From assembly GCF_900100395.1 (NCBI RefSeq), contig NZ_FNFB01000012.1:1-64000 (forward strand): a DNA stretch of 64,000 nt. The letters run 5' to 3'. Below the pieces are notes generated by a model. It was not told the origin of the DNA, did no database searches, and was given only the letters and a program-made list of their open reading frames with translations. The DNA comes from Nonomuraea maritima (GTDB lineage Bacteria > Actinomycetota > Actinomycetes > Streptosporangiales > Streptosporangiaceae). Positions 8,673 through 16,353 of the stretch are shown piece by piece. A program made the translations under genes and the position numbers. Positions within the stretch are counted from its first letter, which is position 1; each line of letters opens with the position of its first letter.

Positions 8673-8679
8673 CGGGGAT

Positions 8680-9156
8680 GTGGGGGATCAGGGCATGCCG
8701 CCGTTCGCCCGGGCCGGGGCGGCCGCCGGGGCGTTGTTCTTCGACGCCGAGGGACGGGCGATGCTGGTGCAGCCGGTGTACAAGCGGGGGCTGGACATCC
8801 CGGGCGGAATCGTCGAGCCGGGGGAGACGCCGTACGAGGCGTGTGTGCGGGAAGTACGCGAGGAGCTCGACATCGAGCCGCCCATCGGACGTCTGCTCGT
8901 GGCCGACTGGGCGCCTCACCCCGAGCAGGGGGACAAGATCCTCTTCGTGTTCGACGGCGGTGAGCTGGATGAGGACACGCTGCGGCGGATCCGGTTCGCG
9001 GACAACGAGCTGAGCGCGTACCGCTTCTGTCCCGCCGACGAGCTGGAGGAGGTGCTGGCCGGACGGATGGCCCGCCGGATCAAGGCCGCCGTCGTCGCCA
9101 GGGAGCTCGGCGAGACGGTCTACCTGGAGCACGGACGCCCGATCGCCGCCGGGTGA
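8680..9156 (+). CDS. Nudix hydrolase
   Basis: A 158-residue Nudix protein. The Nudix box spans residues 43-65: GGIVEPGETPYEAC followed by VREVREELDI, matching G-x5-E-x7-R-E-U-x-E-E-x-G-U except that Asp64 replaces the usual glycine. The family hydrolyses nucleoside diphosphates linked to another moiety and needs Mg2+ bound by the REVREE glutamates, all present. The specific substrate is unknown. The GTG start is taken from the -10 box 7 bases upstream and from the protein N-terminus, which reaches the first beta strand at about residue 12. The gene ends before two tandem hairpins shared with the convergent protease gene. Confidence 0.85.
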   Translation: MGDQGMPPFARAGAAAGALFFDAEGRAMLVQPVYKRGLDIPGGIVEPGETPYEACVREVREELDIEPPIGRLLVADWAPHPEQGDKILFVFDGGELDEDTLRRIRFADNELSAYRFCPADELEEVLAGRMARRIKAAVVARELGETVYLEHGRPIAAG

Positions 9157-9297
9157 CGCCCTCGCCTCGACCGGCAGGAAGACCGCGGCGACGACGCCCG
9201 ATCGGCAGGCCGCCGCCCCGACGAGGTCCCGATGGCGAAGGGTGCTTCACGGGTGGGCCGCCCCGCCCATGGAGGTCGCTCAGCGTGGAGGCGAGAA

Positions 9298-9382
9298 CGA
9301 AGGCCGTGCCCGGGTGGTGGGCACGGCCTTCGTCGACTGTCACGTTGTGGCGGGCACGGTCTTCGGTGCCTGCCACAACGTG
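9298..9382. terminator. Two tandem hairpins between convergent genes
   Basis: First hairpin: CGAAGGCCGTGCCC (9298-9311) pairs with GGGCACGGCCTTCG (9319-9332), 14 base pairs, 7-base loop. Second hairpin: 9341-9357 pairs with 9366-9382, 17 base pairs with one G-U pair and an 8-base loop. They lie between the Nudix stop and the stop of the convergent subtilisin gene, so one may serve each direction. Confidence 0.75.
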
Positions 9383-9392
9383 CTGGGCGTGG

Positions 9393-12300
9393 CTACTTGA
9401 TCTCGTAGGCGCGGATCACCGTTGAGGTCACCGTGTTGCCGGACTGGTTCACCACGCGGCCGCGCAGCGACACGAAACCGCGCTCGCCCGGGTTCTTGAC
9501 GCGGGCGCTCCACTCCGCGCCGTGCCGGGTGACCGGGGCGGTCTGCCAGGTGGCGCCGTCGTCGTAGGAGAAGTCGACCTCGAGCGTCTTTACGTCACTG
9601 GCCGGTCCCTGCTGGGTGAACGTCAGCGGGATGTGGATGGTCTGGTGCTTCTTGGCGGTGTTGTCGATGGTCAGGTTCGGCGCGAAGCCGACGGCGGTGA
9701 GCGACGGGCTCACGGAGTCGGCGGTGTGCTCCGAGGGGAACTCCAGCACGGTCGTACGCCGCGTCGACAGCCGCAGAGCGGGGCTCGTCACGTCGAGCTC
9801 CGCCCGGTACCGGCCAGGAGCGGGGTCGACGTAGATGCCCGCCAGCGCGTCGTCACGCTGCTCCACCAGCTTGCCGTCGCGGTACAGGGACAGGTGCTGG
9901 CCGCCGTAGTCGACGTCCGCGTTGCCGAAGTGGCCCGCGGCGTCGGCGAGCCCGCCGAGGCGGAGCACCAGCTCGTCGCTGCGCCGCTCCACCACCGGGT
10001 ACAGCCCGAGCGACGGCTTCATCGTCAGGCCGAGCACGGCGCCGTTCCAGCGCTCGGTGGACGAGCTGCCCGGCTGGTAGGAGACCGCCTGCTTGGTGAA
10101 CTGGGCGATCGGCACGGGCCAGCCGGGTCCCTCCGTGCCCTCGGTGAACACCGACTCCCAGGCGACGTCGCCCACGAAGTACTCGGTGCGCGTGGTCGGC
10201 AGGGGGACGGGCGGCAGCTCGTACCAGGTGGGGAAGGTGATGCCCGGGGTGGACGGTGTGTTGGTGCGCCAGCCCAGCGCGCCGGGGACGTTGACCGCGT
10301 ACTCGGTGCTGACCTTCGCCACGTCCTTCTTGGTCACGTGGCGGGTGAACCCGGTGACGTACGAGCCGGGCACGCGCCAGCCGGCCTGGTAGACGTACGG
10401 GCTGCCGGTGAAGCCGCCGTCGCGGTTCGGCTTGGCGAACAGCGCGGTCACCTGCGTCGACAGCTTGGGCGTCGGCTGCGACGACTGGTCGGCGGTGTAG
10501 AGGGAGCCAGGGGAGTCACCGGCGAGGGCGGCGATCATTTCGCGGTACGTGCCGGGGTGCTCGGACTCGACCGTGACGGCCACGGGGGCGGCGGTCTTGT
10601 CCGGCATGGTGATGTCGAGAGGGCGGGCCTTGCGGCCGTCGAGGACAATGTCCTCCTGACCGTCGACGGTGTGGACCGCGTCGGTCACGACCGTGGTCGT
10701 GCCGTCCTCAGCGTCGATCACGGTGGCGACGAAGTACGTGCCGTGCGGCAGGCGGAGCGTCGCCTCGGGCTCCATGATGTAGTACGCCTGGAAGCTGGCG
10801 TGGTCGGCGATCATGGTGACCGACTGGGCGGCCGGCGCGCCGGTCCTGTCGAGCGCGCTCACCTTGATGTCCGCGCTCGGCTGCTCGCGGTGGACGCTGA
10901 ACGGCGTCTGCACTTTGATCCCGTCGGCGCTCGCGACGACCCTGCCGGACAGGGAGCCGTACGCGCTGCCGGCCGCGGAGACCGCGGTGCGCAGCTCGAC
11001 GGTGGACTCGCCGCGCGCCGGCACGGTCACCGAGTCGGTGCTCAGGTTGAACACCCCGGACGGCGCCGCGGTGTCCAGGGCCAGCCGCAGTGTGACCGGG
11101 GAGTCGGAGGTGTTGCGGTACGTCACGCCGCGCGTGATGGTCTCGTCGTTCTGCGGATATTTCAGGAAACCGACGTTGACCGTGGCCGGGGTGGCGCTGA
11201 CCGCCTGGTCGAGCGCCCGCACGACGTCGAGCTCACCGGCGCCCTGGTCGAACACGCCGAAGTCGGGGTTCGGCCGGGCGGAGCCGACGAGGGCCGACTT
11301 GCGCTGCGCGGCCGTCCAGTCGGGGTGGGCCTGGGTGAGGATGGCCGCGGCGCCCGCCACGTGCGGGGTGGCCATCGACGTCCCGGTGAAGGAGACGTAC
11401 GGCTCGGGGGCGCCTGCGCTGAACGAGCTGCGGGCGGCGACGATGTCGGTGCCGGGCGCGGTGATCTCCGGCTTGACGCCGTAGTCGTCGAGGCGCGGGC
11501 CGCGGCTGGAGTAGCTGTCGACCACGCCGGCCTTGGTGACGCCGCCGACCGCGAGGGCCGCGTCGGCGGAGGCCGGCGAGCCGATGGTCTGCTCGGCGCC
11601 GGAGTTGCCGGCGGCGATCACGAACAGGGTGCCGTACTCGCCGCTGAGGTCGTTGACGGCGGCCTCCAGCGGGTCGACGCCGGGGGTGTCGTCGGCGCCG
11701 AGGCTCAGGTTGACCACCTGGGCGCCCGACGTGGCGGCCCACTGCATGCCTTCGAGGATCGACGACTCGGGGCAGGCGCCGCGACCGTAGTAGTCGAAGC
11801 ACACCTTGCCGTCGAGCAGCGTCGCGCCCGGGGCGACACCCTTGTGCGTCCCGCCGGAGGCGGCGCCGCTGCCGGCGACCGTGGAGGCGACGTGGGTGCC
11901 GTGGCCGTTGAGGTCGTTGTCGCCCTCGTAGTCGGTGACGAAGTTCTTGCGGGCGGAGACCTTGCCGGCGAGGTCGGGGTGGGTGTCGTCGACGCCGCTG
12001 TCCAGCACCGCGACGGTCACGCCGGTGCCGTCGAGCCCCCGGGACCAGGCGGTGGGGGCGCCCGTGCGCGGCACGCTGACGTCGAGGGAGAGCTCGCGCA
12101 TGCCGTCCAGCCAGATCTTGCCGCTGGTGAGGGACGTCTTCAGGGTCTCCCAGCGCTGGGCGAGGTCGTCGGTCGCGACCTTGGCGGCGAACCCGTCGAC
12201 GGCGGGAAGCTTCCGGCTCGCCGACAGGCCGCGCGCGGTGGAGTTGTCGGAGACGATCAGCGGCAGGCGGGGGAGCCGGTCGTAGTCGCTCGCCAGCAGC

Positions 12301-12626
12301 TCGGTCACGTCGAACAGGCGGCGGTCGAGCCGGTCGGCGCGGAGCAGGGGGATGGCGTCGGTGGGGAAGACGTACTGGTGCTTGCCGTCGGCGAAGCGGA
12401 CGAACTGCACCCCCTTGCGAGGCCGTACGGTGATGCGGCCACCGGTGGAGGTGACCTGGTCGCCGGTGATGAGGGTGAGCGTCCTGGGTCGTGCGTCGGT
12501 GGCGCCGGTGGCCTGGTCCGCGGGGGTGGGCGGCGCGGGGTCTGCGGCGGCGACGCCGGGAGCGGCGGCCGCGAGTAACGCGGTGACGAGGACGAGCGCG
12601 CCGTGACGAGTACGGCGTAGTCGCAT
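9393..12626 (-). CDS. Large secreted subtilisin-like serine protease (S8)
   Basis: A 1077-residue secreted protease. Residues 1-28 are a Sec signal peptide (MRLRRTRHG, hydrophobic core, cleavage near GVAAA-D). A propeptide reaches to about 190. The catalytic domain carries Asp209 (VAVLDSGVDDTH), His242 (GHGTHVAS), oxyanion Asn341 (IAAGNSG) and Ser417 (GTSMATPHVAG). About 540 further residues after the catalytic domain form beta-rich, immunoglobulin-like regions, as in large actinomycete subtilisins. The frame is open 62 codons further upstream, but only the ATG at 12624-12626 gives a signal peptide, with GGAG before it. It is likely monocistronic; hairpins follow its stop. Confidence 0.9.
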   Translation of the reverse strand: MRLRRTRHGALVLVTALLAAAAPGVAAADPAPPTPADQATGATDARPRTLTLITGDQVTSTGGRITVRPRKGVQFVRFADGKHQYVFPTDAIPLLRADRLDRRLFDVTELLASDYDRLPRLPLIVSDNSTARGLSASRKLPAVDGFAAKVATDDLAQRWETLKTSLTSGKIWLDGMRELSLDVSVPRTGAPTAWSRGLDGTGVTVAVLDSGVDDTHPDLAGKVSARKNFVTDYEGDNDLNGHGTHVASTVAGSGAASGGTHKGVAPGATLLDGKVCFDYYGRGACPESSILEGMQWAATSGAQVVNLSLGADDTPGVDPLEAAVNDLSGEYGTLFVIAAGNSGAEQTIGSPASADAALAVGGVTKAGVVDSYSSRGPRLDDYGVKPEITAPGTDIVAARSSFSAGAPEPYVSFTGTSMATPHVAGAAAILTQAHPDWTAAQRKSALVGSARPNPDFGVFDQGAGELDVVRALDQAVSATPATVNVGFLKYPQNDETITRGVTYRNTSDSPVTLRLALDTAAPSGVFNLSTDSVTVPARGESTVELRTAVSAAGSAYGSLSGRVVASADGIKVQTPFSVHREQPSADIKVSALDRTGAPAAQSVTMIADHASFQAYYIMEPEATLRLPHGTYFVATVIDAEDGTTTVVTDAVHTVDGQEDIVLDGRKARPLDITMPDKTAAPVAVTVESEHPGTYREMIAALAGDSPGSLYTADQSSQPTPKLSTQVTALFAKPNRDGGFTGSPYVYQAGWRVPGSYVTGFTRHVTKKDVAKVSTEYAVNVPGALGWRTNTPSTPGITFPTWYELPPVPLPTTRTEYFVGDVAWESVFTEGTEGPGWPVPIAQFTKQAVSYQPGSSSTERWNGAVLGLTMKPSLGLYPVVERRSDELVLRLGGLADAAGHFGNADVDYGGQHLSLYRDGKLVEQRDDALAGIYVDPAPGRYRAELDVTSPALRLSTRRTTVLEFPSEHTADSVSPSLTAVGFAPNLTIDNTAKKHQTIHIPLTFTQQGPASDVKTLEVDFSYDDGATWQTAPVTRHGAEWSARVKNPGERGFVSLRGRVVNQSGNTVTSTVIRAYEIK

Positions 12627-12751
12627 GAGGACTCCGGGGGGAACGGGACGGACGGCACGCCGTCCCGGATCCCCGGACGGCAGCCGACCGTCTGGTGGCT
12701 GCACAGAGGACCTCTTCGCTGCTGTTCGAGCGCTTTTGGGTCTTTCTGTCG

Positions 12752-12778
12752 CTATGGGAAGCAGCTGAAACCTATGGG
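12752..12778 (-). promoter_or_regulatory. Direct repeat upstream of the subtilisin gene
   Basis: CTATGGG occurs at 12752-12758 and again at 12772-12778, exactly 20 bases apart, or two helical turns. The pair lies 126-152 bases before the protease start codon, within the 260-base gap to the aldo/keto reductase gene. It could be a tandem activator site; function is inferred from spacing only. Confidence 0.3.
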
Positions 12779-12840
12779 CGGCCCACAACAGAACTAGTAT
12801 CGGTTGGACCAAGATCGGATAACGGCCGTCCCAAACGACG

Positions 12841-12871
12841 AGGCCCCCGCGCCAGAGGGCGGCGGGGGCCT
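12841..12871 (-). terminator. Hairpin after the aldo/keto reductase gene
   Basis: AGGCCCCCGC (12841-12850) pairs perfectly with GCGGGGGCCT (12862-12871), with an 11-base loop. It begins 17 bases past the stop codon of the minus-strand reductase gene. Confidence 0.65.
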
Positions 12872-12887
12872 GCTGATCCAGCCGGGA

Positions 12888-13865
12888 CTACCAGCGGTGG
12901 TGGACCTGCGGACGGATGAGCTCGTCGTAGACGGAGCGGACGGCGTCCTGGGTGGCCGCGTCGAGCGGCGGCAGCGCCGCGGCGGCGGCGTTGGCGGCGG
13001 CCTGGGCGGGGTTGCGGGCGCCGGGGATCACCACCGAGACGCCCTCCTGGTCGAGGATCCAGCGCAGTGCGAACTGGGCCGTCGTCGCGCCCTCCGGCAC
13101 CAGCGGGACCAGGCGGCGGACCGCTTCAAGGCCGGTGGCGAAGTCGACGCCCGAGAACGTCTCGCCCACGTCGAACGCCTCGCCGTTGCGGTTGTAGGCC
13201 CGGTGGTCGTCGGCGGCGAACGTCGTGTGCTCGTCGTACTTGCCCGACAGCAAGCCGCTGGCCAGCGGGACGCGCGCGATGATGCCCACCCCGGCGGCGC
13301 GGGCGGCCGGGAGCACCTGCTCCAGCGGCTTGAGGCGGAACGCGTTGAGGATGATCTGCACGCTCGCCACGCCCGGGCGGGCGATCGCGGTGAGGGCCTC
13401 CTCGCAGGTCTCGACGCTGACGCCGTACGCGGCGATCTTCTTCTCCGACACCAGGGTGTCGAGGGCGTCGTAGACGGCGTCGGTCGAGTAGACCGGCGTG
13501 GGCGGGCAGTGCAGCTGGACGAGGTCGAGGGTGTCGACGTCGAGGTTGCGGCGGGAACGCTCGTTCCAGGCGCGGAAGTTGGACATCACGTAGTTGGACG
13601 GGATCTGCTCCAGCCTGCGTCCCATCTTGGTGGCCACGGTCAGCCCCGGGTGACGCTTGACGAAGCGGCCGACGATCTGCTCGCTGCGCCCGTCGCCGTA
13701 GACGTCGGCGGTGTCGATGAAGGTGACGCCCGCCTCCACCGCCGCCTCCAGTGTGGCGACGGCGTCGTCCTCCGTCACCTGGCCCCAGTCGGCGCCGAGC
13801 TGCCAGGCTCCGAGCCCGATCACGCTGACCTCGCGCCCGGTACGTCCCAACACGCGATGTTCCAT
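12888..13865 (-). CDS. Aldo/keto reductase
   Basis: A 325-residue NADPH-dependent oxidoreductase with a TIM-barrel fold. The catalytic tetrad is visible: Asp in FIDTAD and Tyr in DVYGDGRSE (about residues 50-56), Lys in VATKMG and His in VQLHCPP. The GARN motif of SVVIPGARNP near the C-terminus binds the cofactor phosphate. The sequence resembles the broad COG0667 group; the substrate is unknown. The frame is open far upstream, but the ATG at 13863-13865 starts the canonical MEHRVLGRTGREVSVIGLG and has AAAGG 8 bases before it. It diverges from the acetyltransferase gene with about 125 bases between. Confidence 0.9.
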   Translation of the reverse strand: MEHRVLGRTGREVSVIGLGAWQLGADWGQVTEDDAVATLEAAVEAGVTFIDTADVYGDGRSEQIVGRFVKRHPGLTVATKMGRRLEQIPSNYVMSNFRAWNERSRRNLDVDTLDLVQLHCPPTPVYSTDAVYDALDTLVSEKKIAAYGVSVETCEEALTAIARPGVASVQIILNAFRLKPLEQVLPAARAAGVGIIARVPLASGLLSGKYDEHTTFAADDHRAYNRNGEAFDVGETFSGVDFATGLEAVRRLVPLVPEGATTAQFALRWILDQEGVSVVIPGARNPAQAAANAAAAALPPLDAATQDAVRSVYDELIRPQVHHRW

Positions 13866-13991
13866 GGTGTAAACCTTTCTGAAATGCGGGAACGCCAGAG
13901 CACCAGTGTCCAGGACGGAGGGACGTGCTCCGCGCCGGGGTGCCGGGTGCGGGACGAGATGGCACGGTAAGCGGCCAGTACGCTGAGGCTC

Positions 13992-14468
13992 ATGATTCGT
14001 CCAGCCACGCCCGCCGACGTGCCCGAGATCCTGAACATGGTCCACGAGCTCGCCGCCTACGAGAAGGCCGCCCACGAGGTCCGGGTGACCGAGGAACAGC
14101 TCCGCGACACGCTCTTCCGCGACCACCCCGCCGCCTTCGCCCACGTCGCCGAGCAGGACGGCGAGACCGTCGGGTTCGCGCTGTGGTTCCTCACGTACTC
14201 GACCTGGCGCGGCGTGCACGGCGTCTACCTGGAGGACCTGTACGTACGCCCGCAGCACCGTGGCGGGGGTCACGGGTTCGCGCTGATGCGGCGGCTCGGG
14301 GAGATCTGCGCGGAACGCGGCTACCAGCGGCTGGAGTGGTCGGTGCTCGACTGGAACGAGCCGTCGATCCGCTTCTACGAGAAGCTGGGCGCGGTCAACC
14401 AGGACGACTGGCTGAGGTACCGGCTGACCGACGAGCCCCTGCGGCGCCTGGCCGGCCGCCGCGACTGA
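13992..14468 (+). CDS. GNAT acetyltransferase, diamine-acetyltransferase-like
   Basis: A 158-residue protein beginning MIRPATPADVPEILNMV. The block YSTWRGVHGVYLEDLYVRP, then the acetyl-CoA loop QHRGGGHGFALM, then WSVLDWNEPSIRFYEKLGA, is the signature of the spermidine/thialysine (SAT1-like) branch of GNAT proteins. Family knowledge suggests transfer of an acetyl group to a small amine, but the acceptor is not determined here. A glycine replaces the usual final G/A pattern in R-G-G-G-H-G. Start and length match the family. It is followed by a hairpin shared with the convergent small membrane protein gene. Confidence 0.88.
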   Translation: MIRPATPADVPEILNMVHELAAYEKAAHEVRVTEEQLRDTLFRDHPAAFAHVAEQDGETVGFALWFLTYSTWRGVHGVYLEDLYVRPQHRGGGHGFALMRRLGEICAERGYQRLEWSVLDWNEPSIRFYEKLGAVNQDDWLRYRLTDEPLRRLAGRRD

Positions 14469-14496
14469 GGCATCAGAACACAGCGCAGAACACGGT

Positions 14497-14530
14497 CACG
14501 CGGGCCACGCACGAAGACGTGACCCGCGTG
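14497..14530. terminator. Hairpin between convergent genes
   Basis: CACGCGGG (14497-14504) pairs with CCCGCGTG (14523-14530). After one mismatch, CACG (14506-14509) pairs with CGTG (14518-14521) around an 8-base loop. It lies between the stops of the acetyltransferase and the small membrane protein. Confidence 0.55.
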
Positions 14531-14542
14531 GCCGCGGACGGT

Positions 14543-14833
14543 TCAGATGCCGGCGGGCGTGGTGGCGCGCCTCGTCTGGGACTCGTCGAACATCCCCATC
14601 TCGCCCTCTTCGAGGTCGCGGTGGGTCTCCTCCATCCGCAGGGCGATCCCCATCGCCATGAAGGTGGGCGCCCACTCGCCGATGAAGATGCCCCAGCGGT
14701 CGGCCCGGTCGATGCCGGCCTGCTCGGCCTGCTTGGACATGACCCAGCTCGCGAACGACAGGCCGATCGAGGCGACGCTGGCCATGTACATATGGCTCGA
14801 CCGGATGCCCATCTGATGAAGTTTCTTGATCAT
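14543..14833 (-). CDS. Small membrane protein of unknown function
   Basis: A 96-residue protein with one clear hydrophobic segment near the N-terminus (MYMASVASIGLSFASWVM, about 15-32) and a weaker one around IFIGEWAPTFMAMGIAL (49-65), followed by an acidic tail (EETHRDLEEGEMGMFDES). I have the impression of similar short proteins in other actinomycetes with the DRADRWGIFIG-W-PTF core, always hypothetical. It diverges from narK across about 200 bases that contain GlnR-like boxes, so a link with nitrogen status is possible but unproven. Confidence 0.6.
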   Translation of the reverse strand: MIKKLHQMGIRSSHMYMASVASIGLSFASWVMSKQAEQAGIDRADRWGIFIGEWAPTFMAMGIALRMEETHRDLEEGEMGMFDESQTRRATTPAGI

Positions 14834-14887
14834 ATTCCCCCCCTTGCTCTGTCCGTGTTACCCGAGAGCAGGTGGACTAACCGATCA

Positions 14888-14951
14888 TTTCCAGCGTGTT
14901 TCCTGCGTGACGGTTGTGCGGCCATTGTTACCGCGGTGAATCACTCGTAAC
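14888..14951. promoter_or_regulatory. Candidate GlnR boxes upstream of narK
   Basis: On the minus strand the pattern GTCAC-4-GAAAC-6-GAAAT is present (TTTCC at 14888-14892 and 14899-14903 on the plus strand). On the plus strand GTTAC-6-GAATC-4-GTAAC runs from 14927 to 14951. Both resemble the GTnAC/GAAAC half-sites bound by the actinobacterial nitrogen regulator GlnR, which controls nitrate assimilation genes in Streptomyces and relatives. The spacing is not perfectly canonical, so this is a candidate. Confidence 0.4.
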
Positions 14952-15035
14952 TCCCGCACGGACACGCACGGTCAGCGTGCGTAACGAGCGCTTCCTACTT
15001 TGGGTCCACCGGACAGCCGAGCTAGGGAGAGGTCG

Positions 15036-16340
15036 ATGGCGCGCTGGACCACCGAATGGCACCCCGACGACCCGGTCTTCTGGGACAGCACAGGCAGGCG
15101 CGTCGCCCGCCGCAACCTCGTCGTCTCGATCGTGGCCGAGCACCTCGGCTTCACCGTGTGGACGCTGTGGAGCGTCGTGGCGACCAAGATGGGGTCGCAC
15201 GAGTTCTCCACCGACCAGCTCTTCTGGCTAGTCGCGCTGCCGAACCTCGTCGGGTCGGTGCTGCGGGTGCCGTACACGTTCGGGCCTGCGCGGTTCGGCG
15301 GGCGCAACTTCACCGTGGTGAGCGCGCTGCTGCTGCTCGTGCCGGCCGTGCTGCTCGGGGTGGCCGTCGGCGACCCTGACACGCCGTACTGGATGTTCCT
15401 CGTGATCGCGGCGCTGGCCGGGGTCGGCGGCGGGAACTTCGCCTCCAGCATGGCGAACATCACCTACTTCTACCCCCGCCACAAGCAGGGCGTGGCGCTG
15501 GGGCTGAACGCGGCGGGCGGCAACATCGGCGTCAGCTCCGTCCAGCTCGTCATGCCGCTCGTGATCGGCTCCTTCGGGCTGGCCGCCGCCGGGTGGTTCT
15601 GGATCCCGTTCATCGTGGTGGCCGCCGCGTGCTCCTGGCTGTTCATGGACAACCTCACGAGCGCCAAGGCCGACCCCCGGCAGCAGCTCGCCGTGGCGGG
15701 CAAGGCCCAGACCTGGATCATGTCGTTGCTGTACATCGGCACGTTCGGCTCGTTCATCGGCTACTCGACGGCGTTCCCGCTGCTCAGCCAGAGCCTCTTC
15801 CCCGCGGCGCCGCACGCCGCCGTCGCCTTCGCAGGACCGCTGCTCGGGTCGCTGGTCCGGCCGGTCGGCGGCTGGCTGGCCGACAGGTTCGGCGGCGCGC
15901 CCGTCACGTTGTGGAACTTCGCCGTGATGGGCGGCGGTGTGCTGCTGGTCTGGCGGGCCGGCGCATCGGGCGACTTCTGGCTGTTCTTCCTCGCCTTCCA
16001 GGTGCTCTTCCTCGCCTCCGGCGTCGGCAACGGGTCGACGTACCGCATGATCCCCGCGATCTTCCAGGCCAGTGCGGTCGCCGAGCGCGGCGAGAGCGAG
16101 GAGGCGCTGCTGTACGGCAGGCAGCAGGCGTCGGCCGCCATCGGGATCGTCTCGGCCGTCGGAGCGGTCGGCGGGTTCCTCATCAACCGGGCGTTCGGCA
16201 TGTCGTTCGCCGCCTCAGGCACCCCCGTACCGGCCTTCCTCGCCTTCGGCGTCTTCTACGCGGCCTGCTTCGCCGTCACCTGGTGGTGCTACGTCCGCAA
16301 GGTCAGCGTCGTGGCGGGCCTCGCCCATGCCCGGGTCTGA
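15036..16340 (+). CDS. narK: Nitrate/nitrite transporter (NarK type)
   Basis: A 434-residue MFS protein with about twelve membrane segments. The nitrate signature GVGGGNFASSMANITYFYP lies near residue 145, and a second glycine-rich segment GLNAAGGNIGVS follows near residue 165; these are the two NarK nitrate motifs. Its N-terminus WHPDDPVFWDSTGRRVARRNL is typical of NarK in actinomycetes. It imports nitrate, or exchanges nitrate and nitrite. The ATG at 15036 has GGGAGAGG close before it and starts 12 codons into a longer frame. It is the first gene of the nitrate assimilation cluster, 13 bases before the reductase gene. Confidence 0.92.
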   Translation: MARWTTEWHPDDPVFWDSTGRRVARRNLVVSIVAEHLGFTVWTLWSVVATKMGSHEFSTDQLFWLVALPNLVGSVLRVPYTFGPARFGGRNFTVVSALLLLVPAVLLGVAVGDPDTPYWMFLVIAALAGVGGGNFASSMANITYFYPRHKQGVALGLNAAGGNIGVSSVQLVMPLVIGSFGLAAAGWFWIPFIVVAAACSWLFMDNLTSAKADPRQQLAVAGKAQTWIMSLLYIGTFGSFIGYSTAFPLLSQSLFPAAPHAAVAFAGPLLGSLVRPVGGWLADRFGGAPVTLWNFAVMGGGVLLVWRAGASGDFWLFFLAFQVLFLASGVGNGSTYRMIPAIFQASAVAERGESEEALLYGRQQASAAIGIVSAVGAVGGFLINRAFGMSFAASGTPVPAFLAFGVFYAACFAVTWWCYVRKVSVVAGLAHARV

Positions 16341-16353
16341 AGCGGAGGAGCCC

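Noticed and set aside
9522..12578. Very long plus-strand open frame opposite the subtilisin gene
   Set aside because: Gly/Arg/Val-rich shadow of the protease gene with no recognisable motif; the minus strand has a signal peptide and a complete catalytic triad.
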